NCBI RefSeq assembly: GCF_001905825.1
Contig: NZ_LIVV01000004.1
Coordinates: 248,001 to 312,000 of the forward strand
DNA length: 64,000 bases
Direction: 5' to 3'
Source of the DNA: Streptomyces sp. CB02009
Lineage (GTDB): Bacteria; Actinomycetota; Actinomycetes; Streptomycetales; Streptomycetaceae
Shown: piece after piece, positions 50,468 through 59,075 of the stretch
Numbering within the stretch: position 1 is the stretch's first letter
How the letters are laid out: every line of letters starts with the position of its first letter
Notes under the pieces: generated by a model
Databases searched by the model: none
Told to the model about the DNA's origin: nothing
The model's input: only the letters and a program-made list of their open reading frames with translations
Position numbers and translations under genes: made by a program

Positions 50468-51685
50468 TCAGGCGGGCACCACGTCCGCCACCACGCACGC
50501 CACGTTGTCCGGTCCGCCCCGCTCCCGCGCCAGGGCGACCAGGGCCTCCGCCGCCTCCTCCGGGCCGACGCCCGCGGCGAGCGCGCGGCGGATGTCGTCG
50601 GCCGGCGCGACCGCCGAAAGCCCGTCCGTGCACAGCAGGTAGCGGTCGCCCGGCCGCGTCTCGTGCACGCCGAGCTCCGGCTCGGGCGCCGCGTCCCCGC
50701 CGTCCAGCGCCTTCAGGAGCAGCGCCCGGTCGGGGCGGTCCGCCGCCTCGGCCGGGTCCAGTTCGCCCGCGTCGACGAGGGCCTGGACGACGGTGTGGTC
50801 ACGGGTGAGGCGGACGAACGCGCCGTCCCGCAGCAGATACGCCCGCGAGTCGCCCACGTGCGCCAGCGCGAGGCGGCCACCGGTCCACACGACCGCCGTC
50901 AGGGTCGTACCCGACTCGGCGAGACCGGAGACCGCGCCGTCGGCCGCGCGCACCGCGTCCTCCAGGGCGTTGAGCACGTCCCCGGCGCGCGCCGAGGGGA
51001 CCGGTGGCGGTACGGCCTCCAGGGCCCCGACCGCGGCCAGCGCGGCCCGTCCTCCCTCGGGGCCGTACCCGTCGGCGACGGCCAGCAGGTGCGGGCCCGC
51101 GTGGGCGGCGTCCTGCTGGGCGGCCCGGACGAGGCCGCGGTCGAGCCGTACGGCGGTCCGCAGGACGAAGGCCGGCCGCCCGGCCGTCCCGGCAGGCGCG
51201 ACGCCCACCCCGTCCGCCGTCTCGCAGGCCGTCGCCCCGGTGGTCCCGCCGCTCACCCCGCCAGTCGCCCCATCGGCCGTCGCGTCGGCCCTCTCGTCGG
51301 TCATCTCGGTGGGTCCCTTCAGCCGGTCCACCAGGGAGGCCGCCAGATCCCGCCGCGCCGCGGTCTCCGACTCGACCCGCGCCCAGTAGCCGCGGATCGC
51401 GCGGGCCGCGCCCGAGGCGTCCGAGGCGTACAGCGCGCAGACCCGTCCCACCTCGGCGAGCGGCATGCCGATGCCCCGCAGCCAGGCGATCAGACGGGCC
51501 CGTTCGAGCTGTTCCTCCGCGTAGTAGCGGTAGCCGGTGAACGGGTCGACGCGGGCGGGGGGCAGCAGGCCGAGCTCGTCGTAGCGGCGCAGCGCCTTGG
51601 CGGAGAGCCGGGAGGCGCGGGCGAAGTCCCCGATGGTCAGCATCGGCCCGGACACCGCCGCGGGCCTGGGCTCTTCGTCGCGCAC
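50468..51685 (-). CDS. MerR regulator fused to a PP2C-type phosphatase
   Basis: 405 residues from GTG at 51685 after AGGA. A MerR DNA-binding domain (MLTIGDFARASRLSAKALRRYDELGLLPPARVDPFTGYRYY, ~15-55) and a dimerisation helix lead through a Gly/Ala/Thr-rich linker (~130-175) into a PP2C-like domain: AQQDAAHAGPHLLAVADGYG, GTTLTAVVW, LAHVGDSRAYLLRDG, LLCTDGLSAV and GGPDNVACVV. Metal-binding Asp residues are kept. It could link DNA binding to dephosphorylation of a Ser/Thr-phosphoprotein. It faces the VOC gene. Confidence 0.88.
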   Translation of the reverse strand: MRDEEPRPAAVSGPMLTIGDFARASRLSAKALRRYDELGLLPPARVDPFTGYRYYAEEQLERARLIAWLRGIGMPLAEVGRVCALYASDASGAARAIRGYWARVESETAARRDLAASLVDRLKGPTEMTDERADATADGATGGVSGGTTGATACETADGVGVAPAGTAGRPAFVLRTAVRLDRGLVRAAQQDAAHAGPHLLAVADGYGPEGGRAALAAVGALEAVPPPVPSARAGDVLNALEDAVRAADGAVSGLAESGTTLTAVVWTGGRLALAHVGDSRAYLLRDGAFVRLTRDHTVVQALVDAGELDPAEAADRPDRALLLKALDGGDAAPEPELGVHETRPGDRYLLCTDGLSAVAPADDIRRALAAGVGPEEAAEALVALARERGGPDNVACVVADVVPA

Positions 51686-51816
51686 AGCTCGATTTTCCTC
51701 CCTGGACCGGGCCCTCCGCCCGGCACAGGCGATGCTGGGCCTTCCCCGCGGGGGAAGGTCAACCGACTGGCGGCGCACGCCGTGCGCCGTGCCGCGGCCC
51801 GGCGCACGATGCCCCC

Positions 51817-52188
51817 ATGGACATCAAGCTGGAACTGATCGGCGTGCCCGTCACCGACATCGACCGGGCCAAGGCCTTCTACGAGCAGGTCGGCTTCCAC
51901 GCCGACCACGACATCCCGGTCAGCGACGAGATCCGGTTCGTGCAGATGACCCCGCCGGGCTCGGCCTGTTCGATCGCCTTCGGCAAGAGCATCACGGAGA
52001 TGGCCCCCGGCTCCCTGGACAACATGCAGGTCGTCGTCGCCGACATCGAGGAGGCCCACCGCGACCTCACCGAGCGCGGGATCACGGTCAGCGAGATCGC
52101 CGACATGCCGTGGGGGTCCTTCGTCTTCTTCGCCGACCCGGACGGCAACCGTTGGGCGGTCCAGCAGACCACCCCGCGCGGGAAGTAG
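51817..52188 (+). CDS. VOC-family (glyoxalase-like) protein
   Basis: 123 residues, one VOC domain: IGVPVTDIDRAKAFYEQVGFHADHD ... GSFVFFADPDGNRWAVQQTTP. The substrate is unknown. The -10-like hexamer CACGAT (51805-51810) ends 6 nt before the ATG, so it may be leaderless. It ends 7 nt from the convergent ABC permease. Confidence 0.87.
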   Translation: MDIKLELIGVPVTDIDRAKAFYEQVGFHADHDIPVSDEIRFVQMTPPGSACSIAFGKSITEMAPGSLDNMQVVVADIEEAHRDLTERGITVSEIADMPWGSFVFFADPDGNRWAVQQTTPRGK

Positions 52189-52195
52189 CCGTCCG

Positions 52196-53059
52196 TCACT
52201 TGCGGTTGTAGAGCCGCATGGTGATCGCTCCGAAGACGATCACGAGCAGCGCCGACCAGCCCAGCGACCAGGCGATGTCGGCGGCCGGCCAGTTGCCCGC
52301 CATCAGTTCGCGCACCGCCGTCGCCAGGTGGGTCACCGGGCTGTTGTTGACGAAGGCCTGGAGCCAGCCCGGCATCGTCTTCGGGTCGACGAAGACGTTC
52401 GACAGGAACGTCAGCGGGAAGATCACCATCATCGAGACGCCCATGACGGACTTCTCGCTGCGCAGCAGCAGGCCGAACATGGTCCAGATCCACGAGAACG
52501 AGAACGAGAAGACCACGAGCAGCGCCACCCCGAGCAGCACGCCCACGATCCCGCCGTCCGGCCGGTAGCCGATGAGCATGCCGACGGTCAGCATCACGGC
52601 CGAGGCGATCAGATAGCGGACGACGTCGCCGAGGAGGTAGCCGACCATCGGCGCGGGCCGCCAGATCGGCAGGGTGCGGAAGCGGTCGAAGACGCCCTTC
52701 TCGATGTCGGTGTTGACCGAGATCCCGGTGTACATCGTGATCATCACGACGCTCATCACGAGGATGCCGGGCAGCAGGAACTGGATGTACGACGAGACGG
52801 AGCCGGCCAGCGCACCTCCGAAGAGGTACGTGTACATCAGCACCATCATGATCGGGAACGCCGTCACGTCGAACAGCTGCTCCGGCACGTGCTTGATCTT
52901 CAGCATGGCCCGCCAGCCGAAGGTCATCGAGGCGGAGAGCGCGCTGGGGCGCGGCGGGCGGGAGTGGCCCACGAGCAGCGCCGCGAGTTCGTCGGCCTTC
53001 GGGGCGACGAAGTCGAGCGTGTCGGTCGTCTGGGTGTCCTTGCCGGTGGTGACGGTCAT
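52196..53059 (-). CDS. ABC transporter permease (DrrB type)
   Basis: 287 residues with six transmembrane helices (for example VTAFPIMMVLMYTYLFGGAL, FLLPGILVMSVVMITMY, VVFSFSFSWIWTMFGLL) of the ABC-2 DrrB family. VDPKTMPGWLQAFVNNSPVTHLATAVRELM is a common C-terminal pattern. It works with the ATPase encoded just upstream (4-nt ATGA overlap) to export a hydrophobic compound, often an antibiotic or lipid. Confidence 0.92.
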   Translation of the reverse strand: MTVTTGKDTQTTDTLDFVAPKADELAALLVGHSRPPRPSALSASMTFGWRAMLKIKHVPEQLFDVTAFPIMMVLMYTYLFGGALAGSVSSYIQFLLPGILVMSVVMITMYTGISVNTDIEKGVFDRFRTLPIWRPAPMVGYLLGDVVRYLIASAVMLTVGMLIGYRPDGGIVGVLLGVALLVVFSFSFSWIWTMFGLLLRSEKSVMGVSMMVIFPLTFLSNVFVDPKTMPGWLQAFVNNSPVTHLATAVRELMAGNWPAADIAWSLGWSALLVIVFGAITMRLYNRK

Positions 53060-54024
53060 GCCGCCGTTCCTTTCCTGTCCGTCAGTGCCAGGAAGACCTC
53101 GTCGAGGCTGGGCTGGCCCAGCGCGAAGTTGTCGACGGTGATCCCGGCCCCCGCCAGCTCCGCCAGGGCCCGCGCGGCCTGCTCGGCGGCGCCGAGGTCC
53201 GTGCCGTGGCCGTTGACGGTGGCGGTGAGCGCGACCGGGTCGGCGTCGAGCTGGACGGTGGCGTTCAGCGCGTCCACGAGGACCTGCCGGGCCTCGGGCC
53301 GCTGCTCCGGGTCCCGGAGGCGCACGTGCACGGAACCGGAGCCGACGGAGGCCTTCAGCTCGCCCTTCGTCCCCTCGGCGATCACCTTGCCGTGGTCGAT
53401 GACGGCGATCCGGGAGGCCAGCTGGTCGGCCTCGTCCAGGTACTGGGTGGTCAGCAGGACGGTGGTGCCCTGGGCGACCACCGCGCGGATGATGTCCCAG
53501 ACCTGGTTGCGGCTGCGCGGGTCGAGGCCGGTGGTCGGCTCGTCGAGGAACAGCAGGTCGGGGGTGTTGAGGATGGACGCGGCGATGTCGATGCGGCGCC
53601 GCATGCCGCCCGAGTAGTTCTTCACCTGCTTGTCGGCGGCCTCCGCGAGCCCGAACGCGGCGAGCAGCTGCGCGGAGCGCTCGCGGGCGGCGGGCCGGGT
53701 GTGGCCGAGCAGCCGGCCGAGCAGGACGAGGTTCTCGGTGCCGGTCAGGTCCTCGTCGACGGAGGCGTACTGCCCGGTGAGGCTCACCCGGCCCCGCACG
53801 GTGTCGGCGTCCTTGACGACGTCGCTGCCGAAGACGCGGGCCCGGCCGCCGTCGGGGCGGAGCAGCGTGGCGAGCATCTTGACGGCGGTGGTCTTGCCGG
53901 CGCCGTTCGGCCCGAGGACCCCGTACACGGTGCCGGTGGGCACGCGGAGGTCGATGCCGTCGACGGCGCGGTTGCTGCCGAAGACCTTGACCAGGCCCTC
54001 GGTCTCGATGGCGAGGTCGGTCAT
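53056..54024 (-). CDS. ABC transporter ATP-binding protein (DrrA type)
   Basis: 322 residues from ATG at 54024, with GGAGGA upstream. Walker A GPNGAGKTT (~39-47), Q-loop region SLTGQYASVDEDLTG, signature YSGGMRRR, Walker B LLFLDEPTTGLDPRSRNQ and a DrrA-type C-terminal domain ending TVDNFALGQPSLDEVFLALTD. It powers the permease overlapping its end. DrrAB-type pairs give self-resistance to exported drugs. First gene of the two-gene operon. Confidence 0.93.
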   Translation of the reverse strand: MTDLAIETEGLVKVFGSNRAVDGIDLRVPTGTVYGVLGPNGAGKTTAVKMLATLLRPDGGRARVFGSDVVKDADTVRGRVSLTGQYASVDEDLTGTENLVLLGRLLGHTRPAARERSAQLLAAFGLAEAADKQVKNYSGGMRRRIDIAASILNTPDLLFLDEPTTGLDPRSRNQVWDIIRAVVAQGTTVLLTTQYLDEADQLASRIAVIDHGKVIAEGTKGELKASVGSGSVHVRLRDPEQRPEARQVLVDALNATVQLDADPVALTATVNGHGTDLGAAEQAARALAELAGAGITVDNFALGQPSLDEVFLALTDRKGTAA

Positions 54025-54265
54025 ACCGTGGATCCTCCGGGGGAAGAGGGCGCGGAGCAGACGCGCGCGAAAGAGAGCGCTCCTCCCAGTCTCCGTCGGC
54101 CACCGCCGCACCGCCAGGCCGGCGGAGGCGTGTCCTCCGCGCGGCGGCCTCCCGAGCCCCTGGAGAACCCCCGTCCCCGGGACGATGCCGCCTCCCCCGC
54201 GCGGCGGAGGAGGAACGGTCTCCGGGGCGACGGCCGGGGGCGGGTCCCGGCGGGACGCTGGGACC

Positions 54266-54841
54266 ATGATGAGAGTCAAGGCCCTTCCGGACGTGCCCCG
54301 TTGGGCCGTCCTCGCCGCCCATGCCGTTCCGCTCGTCACCCTCCCGTCGGGGCTGTGGCGGTTCGCGCTCGTCGCCGGGTTCCCGGTCACCCAGCACGCC
54401 GGCTGGAGGTCCATGGGCGTGGGGGAGTCCGTGTACGTCGTCTCCCTCAGCGTCGTGTCCGAGCTGCTGGCCTTCCTCACCCTGGGGCTCGTCCGCTCCT
54501 GGGGCGAGGTCTTCCCGCGGTGGATGCCGTTCCTCGGCGGGCGCCGGGTGAACCCGGCCGCCGCGACCGGCGCGGCCCTGGCCGGGGCGGCCGGGCTGTG
54601 CGCGATCGCCGCCTGGGGCGCCTACGCCGCGTACGCGGACCTGGGGCCCGGCATCCCCTCCACACCGGCGCAGGACGCCCTGCTGGCCGTCTGCTACGCG
54701 CCGCTCCTGGCCTGGCCTGTGCTGCTCGCGGCGGTGGCGGTCGCCTACCGCCGGCGCCGCCGCGACGGCGGGAGGGGTGCCGCCGGGGGCGGGAGCCGTC
54801 AGTACGGCGCCGGGTGTCCCTCGCCGTCCTCGTGGGTGTAG
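54266..54841 (+). CDS. Multi-pass membrane protein of unknown function
   Basis: 191 residues with about four hydrophobic helices (VLAAHAVPLVTLPSGLW, VVSLSVVSELLAFLTLG, ATGAALAGAAGLCAIAAW, LLAVCYAPLLAWPVLLAAVAVAY) and a basic Arg-rich tail. The last 43 nt overlap the convergent gene at 54799, so the true C-terminus encodes the tail RQYGAGCPSPSSWV. No function recognised. Confidence 0.7.
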   Translation: MMRVKALPDVPRWAVLAAHAVPLVTLPSGLWRFALVAGFPVTQHAGWRSMGVGESVYVVSLSVVSELLAFLTLGLVRSWGEVFPRWMPFLGGRRVNPAAATGAALAGAAGLCAIAAWGAYAAYADLGPGIPSTPAQDALLAVCYAPLLAWPVLLAAVAVAYRRRRRDGGRGAAGGGSRQYGAGCPSPSSWV

Positions 54842-55203
54842 AAGAGGTAGTAGGCGGCGGCGCCGTTGAGCGCGCCGAAGGCCAGTCCGAGTCCGCTCGA
54901 CGACAGGATGCTGGCGCCCGAGAGGCTGTAGAGGAAGCCCGCGGCGATGCCCGTCAGGGACCCCCAGGCGGCGGCCCGCGCCTCGCGGAACAGGGCGCGG
55001 CCGTAGCGGCGCAGGACGTAGATCCCGGCGCCGAGGACCAGGGCCGAGATCAGGCCGAGCCACAGCTGCCCCAGGGTGGTGGGTCCGCCCTGGCGGGCCA
55101 CGGTCGCCGCGTAGAGGCCGTACAGGACACCGATGACGATCGGGGTGGCCAGGCCGTGCGTGCTGAACGGTTTCCGGACGGGTATCGCTGCGTGTGCGGC
55201 CAT
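54799..55203 (-). CDS. Small membrane protein of unknown function
   Basis: 134 residues from ATG at 55203 after AAGGAGC. Three to four hydrophobic helices (ATPIVIGVLYGLYAATV, GLISALVLGAGIYVL, WGSLTGIAAGFLYSLSG, FGALNGAAAYYLFY). It resembles small actinobacterial integral proteins without known role. Its last codons overlap the end of the gene at 54266-54841. Confidence 0.72.
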   Translation of the reverse strand: MAAHAAIPVRKPFSTHGLATPIVIGVLYGLYAATVARQGGPTTLGQLWLGLISALVLGAGIYVLRRYGRALFREARAAAWGSLTGIAAGFLYSLSGASILSSSGLGLAFGALNGAAAYYLFYTHEDGEGHPAPY

Positions 55204-55326
55204 GGCAGGAGCTCCTTCGTCTCTCGCCCCCCTGCTGCTTCCCGCACCCTCAAGGGCACACCCGCGCCCGGCGCCCCGCAAGTGGATCAGGCGGAGGCCG
55301 GGCGCCGGGGTCGGGTGGCGCCGGGG

Positions 55327-55788
55327 TCAGGCGGCGGGGCGTACGGCGACCGCGTCGATCTCGAAGAGCATCCCGGGCAGCGCGAGCGCCGCGACGCCGC
55401 TGAGGGTCTGGGCCGGCAGCCGCTCGCCGAAGTGGGCGTGCAGGCCCTTGCCGAGGGCCTCCAGCTTGGCCATGTCGTGGTCGACGATGTACGAGCCGAG
55501 GCGGACGACGTGTTCGAGACCGAGGCCGACGCCTTCGAGGGCGAGCCTCAGGTTGACGAGCGAGAGCTCGACCTGGGCGGCGAAGTCGACGGGGACGGGC
55601 GCGCCGGACGCGTCGGAGGCGTACTGGCCGCCGATGAAGACCGGCTCACCCGGCGCGGAGACGGCGTGGCTGTAGCCGAAGGGGGTGGGGTCGTGGAGCG
55701 TGCCGGGGTTGGTGATGACCCGCTGGTCGGTGGTGGAGGGCTGGGCGGCCGTGGCGGGCTGGTCGGTGGTGGAGGGCTGGGCGGTCAT
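55327..55788 (-). CDS. RidA-family protein
   Basis: 153 residues. The core HAVSAPGEPVFIGGQYASDASG ... LEHVVRLGSYIVDHDM ... GVAALALPGMLFEIDAVAV is the RidA/YjgF fold, which hydrolyses reactive enamine/imine intermediates from amino-acid metabolism. The N-terminus carries a short repeat (QPSTTDQ twice). Its ATG overlaps the MFS stop, so it is translated with it. Confidence 0.9.
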   Translation of the reverse strand: MTAQPSTTDQPATAAQPSTTDQRVITNPGTLHDPTPFGYSHAVSAPGEPVFIGGQYASDASGAPVPVDFAAQVELSLVNLRLALEGVGLGLEHVVRLGSYIVDHDMAKLEALGKGLHAHFGERLPAQTLSGVAALALPGMLFEIDAVAVRPAA

Positions 55789-57047
55789 GACGGGTCGTTC
55801 CTTCCGGAGAGTACGGCCACGGGGAACGCGGCCAGGGTCAGTGCGGCGCCCGCGAGGAGCACCGTGCCGAGGGAGTACGCGTCGACCAGGAACCCGCCGA
55901 GGAGGGCGCCGAGCGCGATCGCGAGGCAGAAGACGCTGACGTTGAGGCCGGTGGCGGTCTCGACGTCGTCGGGGGCGGCGGCCATGAACCAGGACTGGAG
56001 CGCGACCGAGACCCCGCCATAGGCGAGCCCCCAGAGCAGCAGCAGCCCGGCCCCGGCGATCGCCGAGCCGCCGAGGAGGAAGCCGGCGAGGAGGACGGTG
56101 CCGAGCGCGGCGGCGATGACCGCGAGCGTACGGCCCGGGGAGCGGGCGGCCCGGGAGCCGGCGAGGAAGTTCCCGGCGACCCCCGCGACGCCGTAGCCGA
56201 GGAGCAGGGCGCCGAGGAGCGAGCCGGAGATCCCGGAGCGGTCGGCGAGCAGCGGGCGGACGAAGGAGTACGCGAGGAAGTGCCCGGTGACGAGGGCGAG
56301 GGTGAGCAGCAGCCCGGCCCGCACGCGCCGGTTGCGGCGGGGCAGGGCGAGCAGGGTGCCCGAGCGTGTGGCGGGGGAGGTGGGGGAGGGCTCCGCGCCC
56401 GTCCCCGCACCCCTTCCCGGCAGGCGGGGCAGCAGCGTCCGGAGTGCGGCCGCCGCAAGCAGGGCGAGGAGCCCGGTGACCGCGAACGCCCAGCGCCAGC
56501 CTGCCCGTTCGGTCAGGAGAGTGCCCGCGGGGACGCCGAGGACCGAGGCCGCGGAGACGCCGCCGAAGATCACGGCGGTGGCCCGTCCCACGGCACCGGC
56601 GGGCACGAGCCGGGGCGCGAGGCCGCCGGCCAGGGCCCAGAAGCCGCCGATGGCGATGCCGAGCAGGACCCGGGCGGCGAGCACGACCGCGAGGTGTCCG
56701 GCGAGGGCCGAGACGAGGTTGGCGGCCGCGGCGAGGAGCAGGAGGCCCACCAGGAGCGCCCGGCGGTCGGCGCCGGCGGCGCGGACGGTGACGAGCGGTG
56801 CGGCGAGGGCCGCGACGAGGCCGGGCACGGTCACCATGAGGGCGGCGGTTCCCTCGGAGACGGCGAGGTCGGCGGCGGCCGGTGTGAGCAGTCCGACCGG
56901 CAGCAGTTCGGCGGTCATGACGGTGAAGATGCCGAGCGTCACGGCGGCGACGGCGGGCGGGCCCCCTCGCTCCGGACCTCGCTCAGTGCCTCCCGCCTTC
57001 CCTGCCCGACCCTTCCCTGCTCCACCCGCAATCTGGATATCTAACAT
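55785..57047 (-). CDS. MFS transporter
   Basis: 420 residues with 12 predicted helices. AAVTLGIFTVMTAELLPVGLLTP, FWALAGGLAPRLVPAGAVGRATAVIFGG and a two-halves layout around residues 205-230 identify a 12-TM MFS exporter of the AraJ/sugar-efflux or drug-efflux branch. An Rrf2-type palindrome (57033-57051) covers its start codon, so the Rrf2 regulator beside it probably represses it. In an operon with RidA. Confidence 0.9.
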   Translation of the reverse strand: MLDIQIAGGAGKGRAGKAGGTERGPERGGPPAVAAVTLGIFTVMTAELLPVGLLTPAAADLAVSEGTAALMVTVPGLVAALAAPLVTVRAAGADRRALLVGLLLLAAAANLVSALAGHLAVVLAARVLLGIAIGGFWALAGGLAPRLVPAGAVGRATAVIFGGVSAASVLGVPAGTLLTERAGWRWAFAVTGLLALLAAAALRTLLPRLPGRGAGTGAEPSPTSPATRSGTLLALPRRNRRVRAGLLLTLALVTGHFLAYSFVRPLLADRSGISGSLLGALLLGYGVAGVAGNFLAGSRAARSPGRTLAVIAAALGTVLLAGFLLGGSAIAGAGLLLLWGLAYGGVSVALQSWFMAAAPDDVETATGLNVSVFCLAIALGALLGGFLVDAYSLGTVLLAGAALTLAAFPVAVLSGRNDPS

Positions 57048-57051
57048 CCAG
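57033..57051. promoter_or_regulatory. Rrf2-type operator at the MFS start
   Basis: CTGGATATCTAACATCCAG, a CTGGA-N9-TCCAG inverted repeat covering the MFS start codon (57045-57047). A matching copy lies at 57581-57599. Together they share CTGGA-N3-TA-N-ATA-TCCAG on one strand. Confidence 0.75.
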
Positions 57052-57097
57052 AATTACCCCCTTCAGAAGCCCTCCCCCCACCGGGAGAGCGGCCGTG

Positions 57098-57577
57098 TCA
57101 GACGTTGGCGAACCAGCGGCGGATCCGTTCGGGCGCGGCCGGTGCCTGGAGTTCGGCCCGCGCCCGGACGTCGTCCAGGGTCTGGGCCATGAGCTCGCGG
57201 CGCCAGGCCAGGTCGGCCCGCCCCATGGCCCCGGCGATGGCGCACTCCGCGGCGTACGTCTCCGGAGCCCCCGCGCCGGGTCCCTGGCGGCGGATCTCGG
57301 TGCAGCGGAAGGCCTCGTCCGGGCCTTCGACGGCGGCGACGACGTCCATCAGCGTGATCCGGTCGAGGCCCCGGGCCAGCCGGAAGCCGCCCTTGGGCCC
57401 GGAGACCGAGGTGACGATCCCGGCGCGGGCGAGCGCTTGGAGCTGCTTGTTCAGATAGGCGTGGGGCAGCTCGTGGTAGGCCGCGAGACGCGCGGCGGTG
57501 ACCGCCCGCTCTGACCCGATCCAGGCCAGGTTCAGGCAGCTGTGCAGTGCCCATTCCACGCCCTCGCTCATCTTCAT
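57098..57577 (-). CDS. Rrf2-family transcriptional regulator
   Basis: 159 residues from ATG at 57577 (MKMSEGVEWALHSCLNL); a second ATG at 57571 is better spaced from AGGA and is also possible. Winged helix: LAAYHELPHAYLNKQLQALARAGIVTSVSGPKGGFRLARGLDRITLMDVVAAVEG. The usual Fe-S Rrf2 regulators carry three clustered cysteines; here only two are seen (FRCTEIR and AAECAIAG), so it may not bind a cluster. It very likely controls itself and the MFS gene. Confidence 0.9.
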   Translation of the reverse strand: MKMSEGVEWALHSCLNLAWIGSERAVTAARLAAYHELPHAYLNKQLQALARAGIVTSVSGPKGGFRLARGLDRITLMDVVAAVEGPDEAFRCTEIRRQGPGAGAPETYAAECAIAGAMGRADLAWRRELMAQTLDDVRARAELQAPAAPERIRRWFANV

Positions 57578-57580
57578 GTC

Positions 57581-57599
57581 CTGGACCCTACATATCCAG
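57581..57599. promoter_or_regulatory. Rrf2-type operator upstream of the Rrf2 gene
   Basis: CTGGACCCTACATATCCAG lies 4 nt from the Rrf2 start; arms CTGGA and TCCAG match the copy at 57033-57051. Autoregulation is likely. Confidence 0.72.
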
Positions 57600-57639
57600 A
57601 ATAGAGAAGGCAAGCAACGAGCCGACGGAGAAGGCCCGT

Positions 57640-58989
57640 TCAGTCCTCCGCCCCCTCCGCCGCCAGAGCCGCCAGTCTCCCCAGCGCCTCGTCGAGCACC
57701 GCTCGCGGCGGGGACGCGAGTCCGACCCGGATCGCGTCCGGCGCCGCCCCCGCACCGTCCCGCCCGGCCACCGCGAAGGCGCCTCCCGGGGTGACCGCCA
57801 CGCCCGCGCGTGCGGCGGCCGCCGCCGTGAAGGTCTCCGCCCGCCACGGCGCGGGAAGCTCCCACCAGCAGTAGTACGCGTACGGGGACGCCCGGACGGC
57901 CTGCCCGGCGAGCCGGCGCCGGACCAGGGCGTGCCGGGCCCGCGCGTCCGCCCGCTTGGCCGCGACCACCTCGGCGACCGTCCCGTCCCCGGTCCACCGG
58001 GTGGCGGCCGCGAGGGCGAGCCCGCCCGCCGTCCAGGCCCCGGAGCGCAGGGACTCCGCCACCGCCGCCCGGAGCCGCCCTGGGACGACGAGATAGCCGA
58101 CGGTCAGACCGGGGGCGAGGCGCTTGGAGAGGCTGTCCACCAGGAGGACCCGCTCGGGGGCGTGCGCGGCGAGCGGCGCGGGCGCGTCCGGCACGAGGAA
58201 GGCCCAGGTGGTGTCCTCGACCGCCGTCAGGTCCAGATTCCTGAGCAGTTCGGCCAGTTCGGCCCGGCGCCCCTCGCCCGCGGTCGAGGAGAGCGGGTTG
58301 TGCAGGGTGGGCTGGAGGTAGACGGCGGCCAGCGGTGCCGCCCGGTGGGCTGCAGCGAGCGCCTCGGGCCGTACCCCCTCCTCGTCCAGGGCGAGCGGTA
58401 CGAGCCGGATGCCGAGCGTCTCGGCCACCGCTTTGACCAGCGGATACGTGAGGGCCTCGACGCCCAGCCGGCCGCCGGCCGGAACGAGGGCGGAGAGGGC
58501 GGCGGCGATGGCCTGCCGGCCGTTCCCGGCGAAGAGCACGCTCTCGGGGTCGGGCGCCCAGCCGGGCCGGGCGAGCACCGCCGCCGCCGCGTCACGGGCC
58601 TCCGGGGTGCCCGTGGCGGCGGCCGGCCGGGAGACGGCCTCGGTCAGCACGTCGGACCGGGCGAGGGCCGCGAGGGCGCGGGCCATCAGCTCCGACTGCC
58701 CTTCGGCGGCGGGGTAGTTGAGCTGGAGGTCGACGGGCGCGGCACCGCTCGCCTCGGCGAGCGCGGGCCCCGGGAGCGGCGGCGCGGCCCGGACGAAGGT
58801 GCCGCGTCCGACCTCCCCGACGACGAGGCCGCGCCGGGCGAGCTCGCCGTACACGCGGATGGCCGTCGAGTTCGCGATGGCGTGCCGGCGGGCGAAGACG
58901 CGCTGCGGCGGCAGCCGGTCACCGGGGCGCAGCCGCCCGTCCCGTACGGCGGCCTCGACCCGGTCGGCGATCCTCCGGTACTCCTCCAC
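57640..58989 (-). CDS. MocR-type regulator (GntR plus aminotransferase domain)
   Basis: About 449 residues from GTG 58989; the frame also opens at a TTG (59031). GntR winged helix (YRRIADRVEAAVRDGRLRPGDRLPPQRVFARRHAIANSTAIRVYGELARRGLVVGEVGRGTFV) is joined to a fold-type I aminotransferase-like domain with the PLP lysine in LLVDSLSKRLAPGLTVGYL. MocR proteins regulate vitamin B6, GABA or other amine genes and bind direct repeats. Two such repeats lie upstream; the divergent hydrolase gene is the probable target. Confidence 0.92.
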   Translation of the reverse strand: MEEYRRIADRVEAAVRDGRLRPGDRLPPQRVFARRHAIANSTAIRVYGELARRGLVVGEVGRGTFVRAAPPLPGPALAEASGAAPVDLQLNYPAAEGQSELMARALAALARSDVLTEAVSRPAAATGTPEARDAAAAVLARPGWAPDPESVLFAGNGRQAIAAALSALVPAGGRLGVEALTYPLVKAVAETLGIRLVPLALDEEGVRPEALAAAHRAAPLAAVYLQPTLHNPLSSTAGEGRRAELAELLRNLDLTAVEDTTWAFLVPDAPAPLAAHAPERVLLVDSLSKRLAPGLTVGYLVVPGRLRAAVAESLRSGAWTAGGLALAAATRWTGDGTVAEVVAAKRADARARHALVRRRLAGQAVRASPYAYYCWWELPAPWRAETFTAAAAARAGVAVTPGGAFAVAGRDGAGAAPDAIRVGLASPPRAVLDEALGRLAALAAEGAED

Positions 58990-59015
58990 GCCGCTCCCCA
59001 CTCCTTCGCGAACCG

Positions 59016-59049
59016 ATTGCACCGAGAGCAAAGATCTTATTGCACCGAG
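59016..59049. promoter_or_regulatory. MocR-type direct repeats, divergent promoter
   Basis: ATTGCACCGAG occurs at 59016-59026 and again at 59039-59049, same orientation, 23 bp apart centre to centre (about two helical turns). MocR regulators are known to use direct repeats. The second copy lies at the -35 of the hydrolase promoter (-10 TAGCCT, 59064-59069). Confidence 0.75.
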
Positions 59050-59075
59050 CAGTTGGGGCTGCCTAGCCTGCGGAC

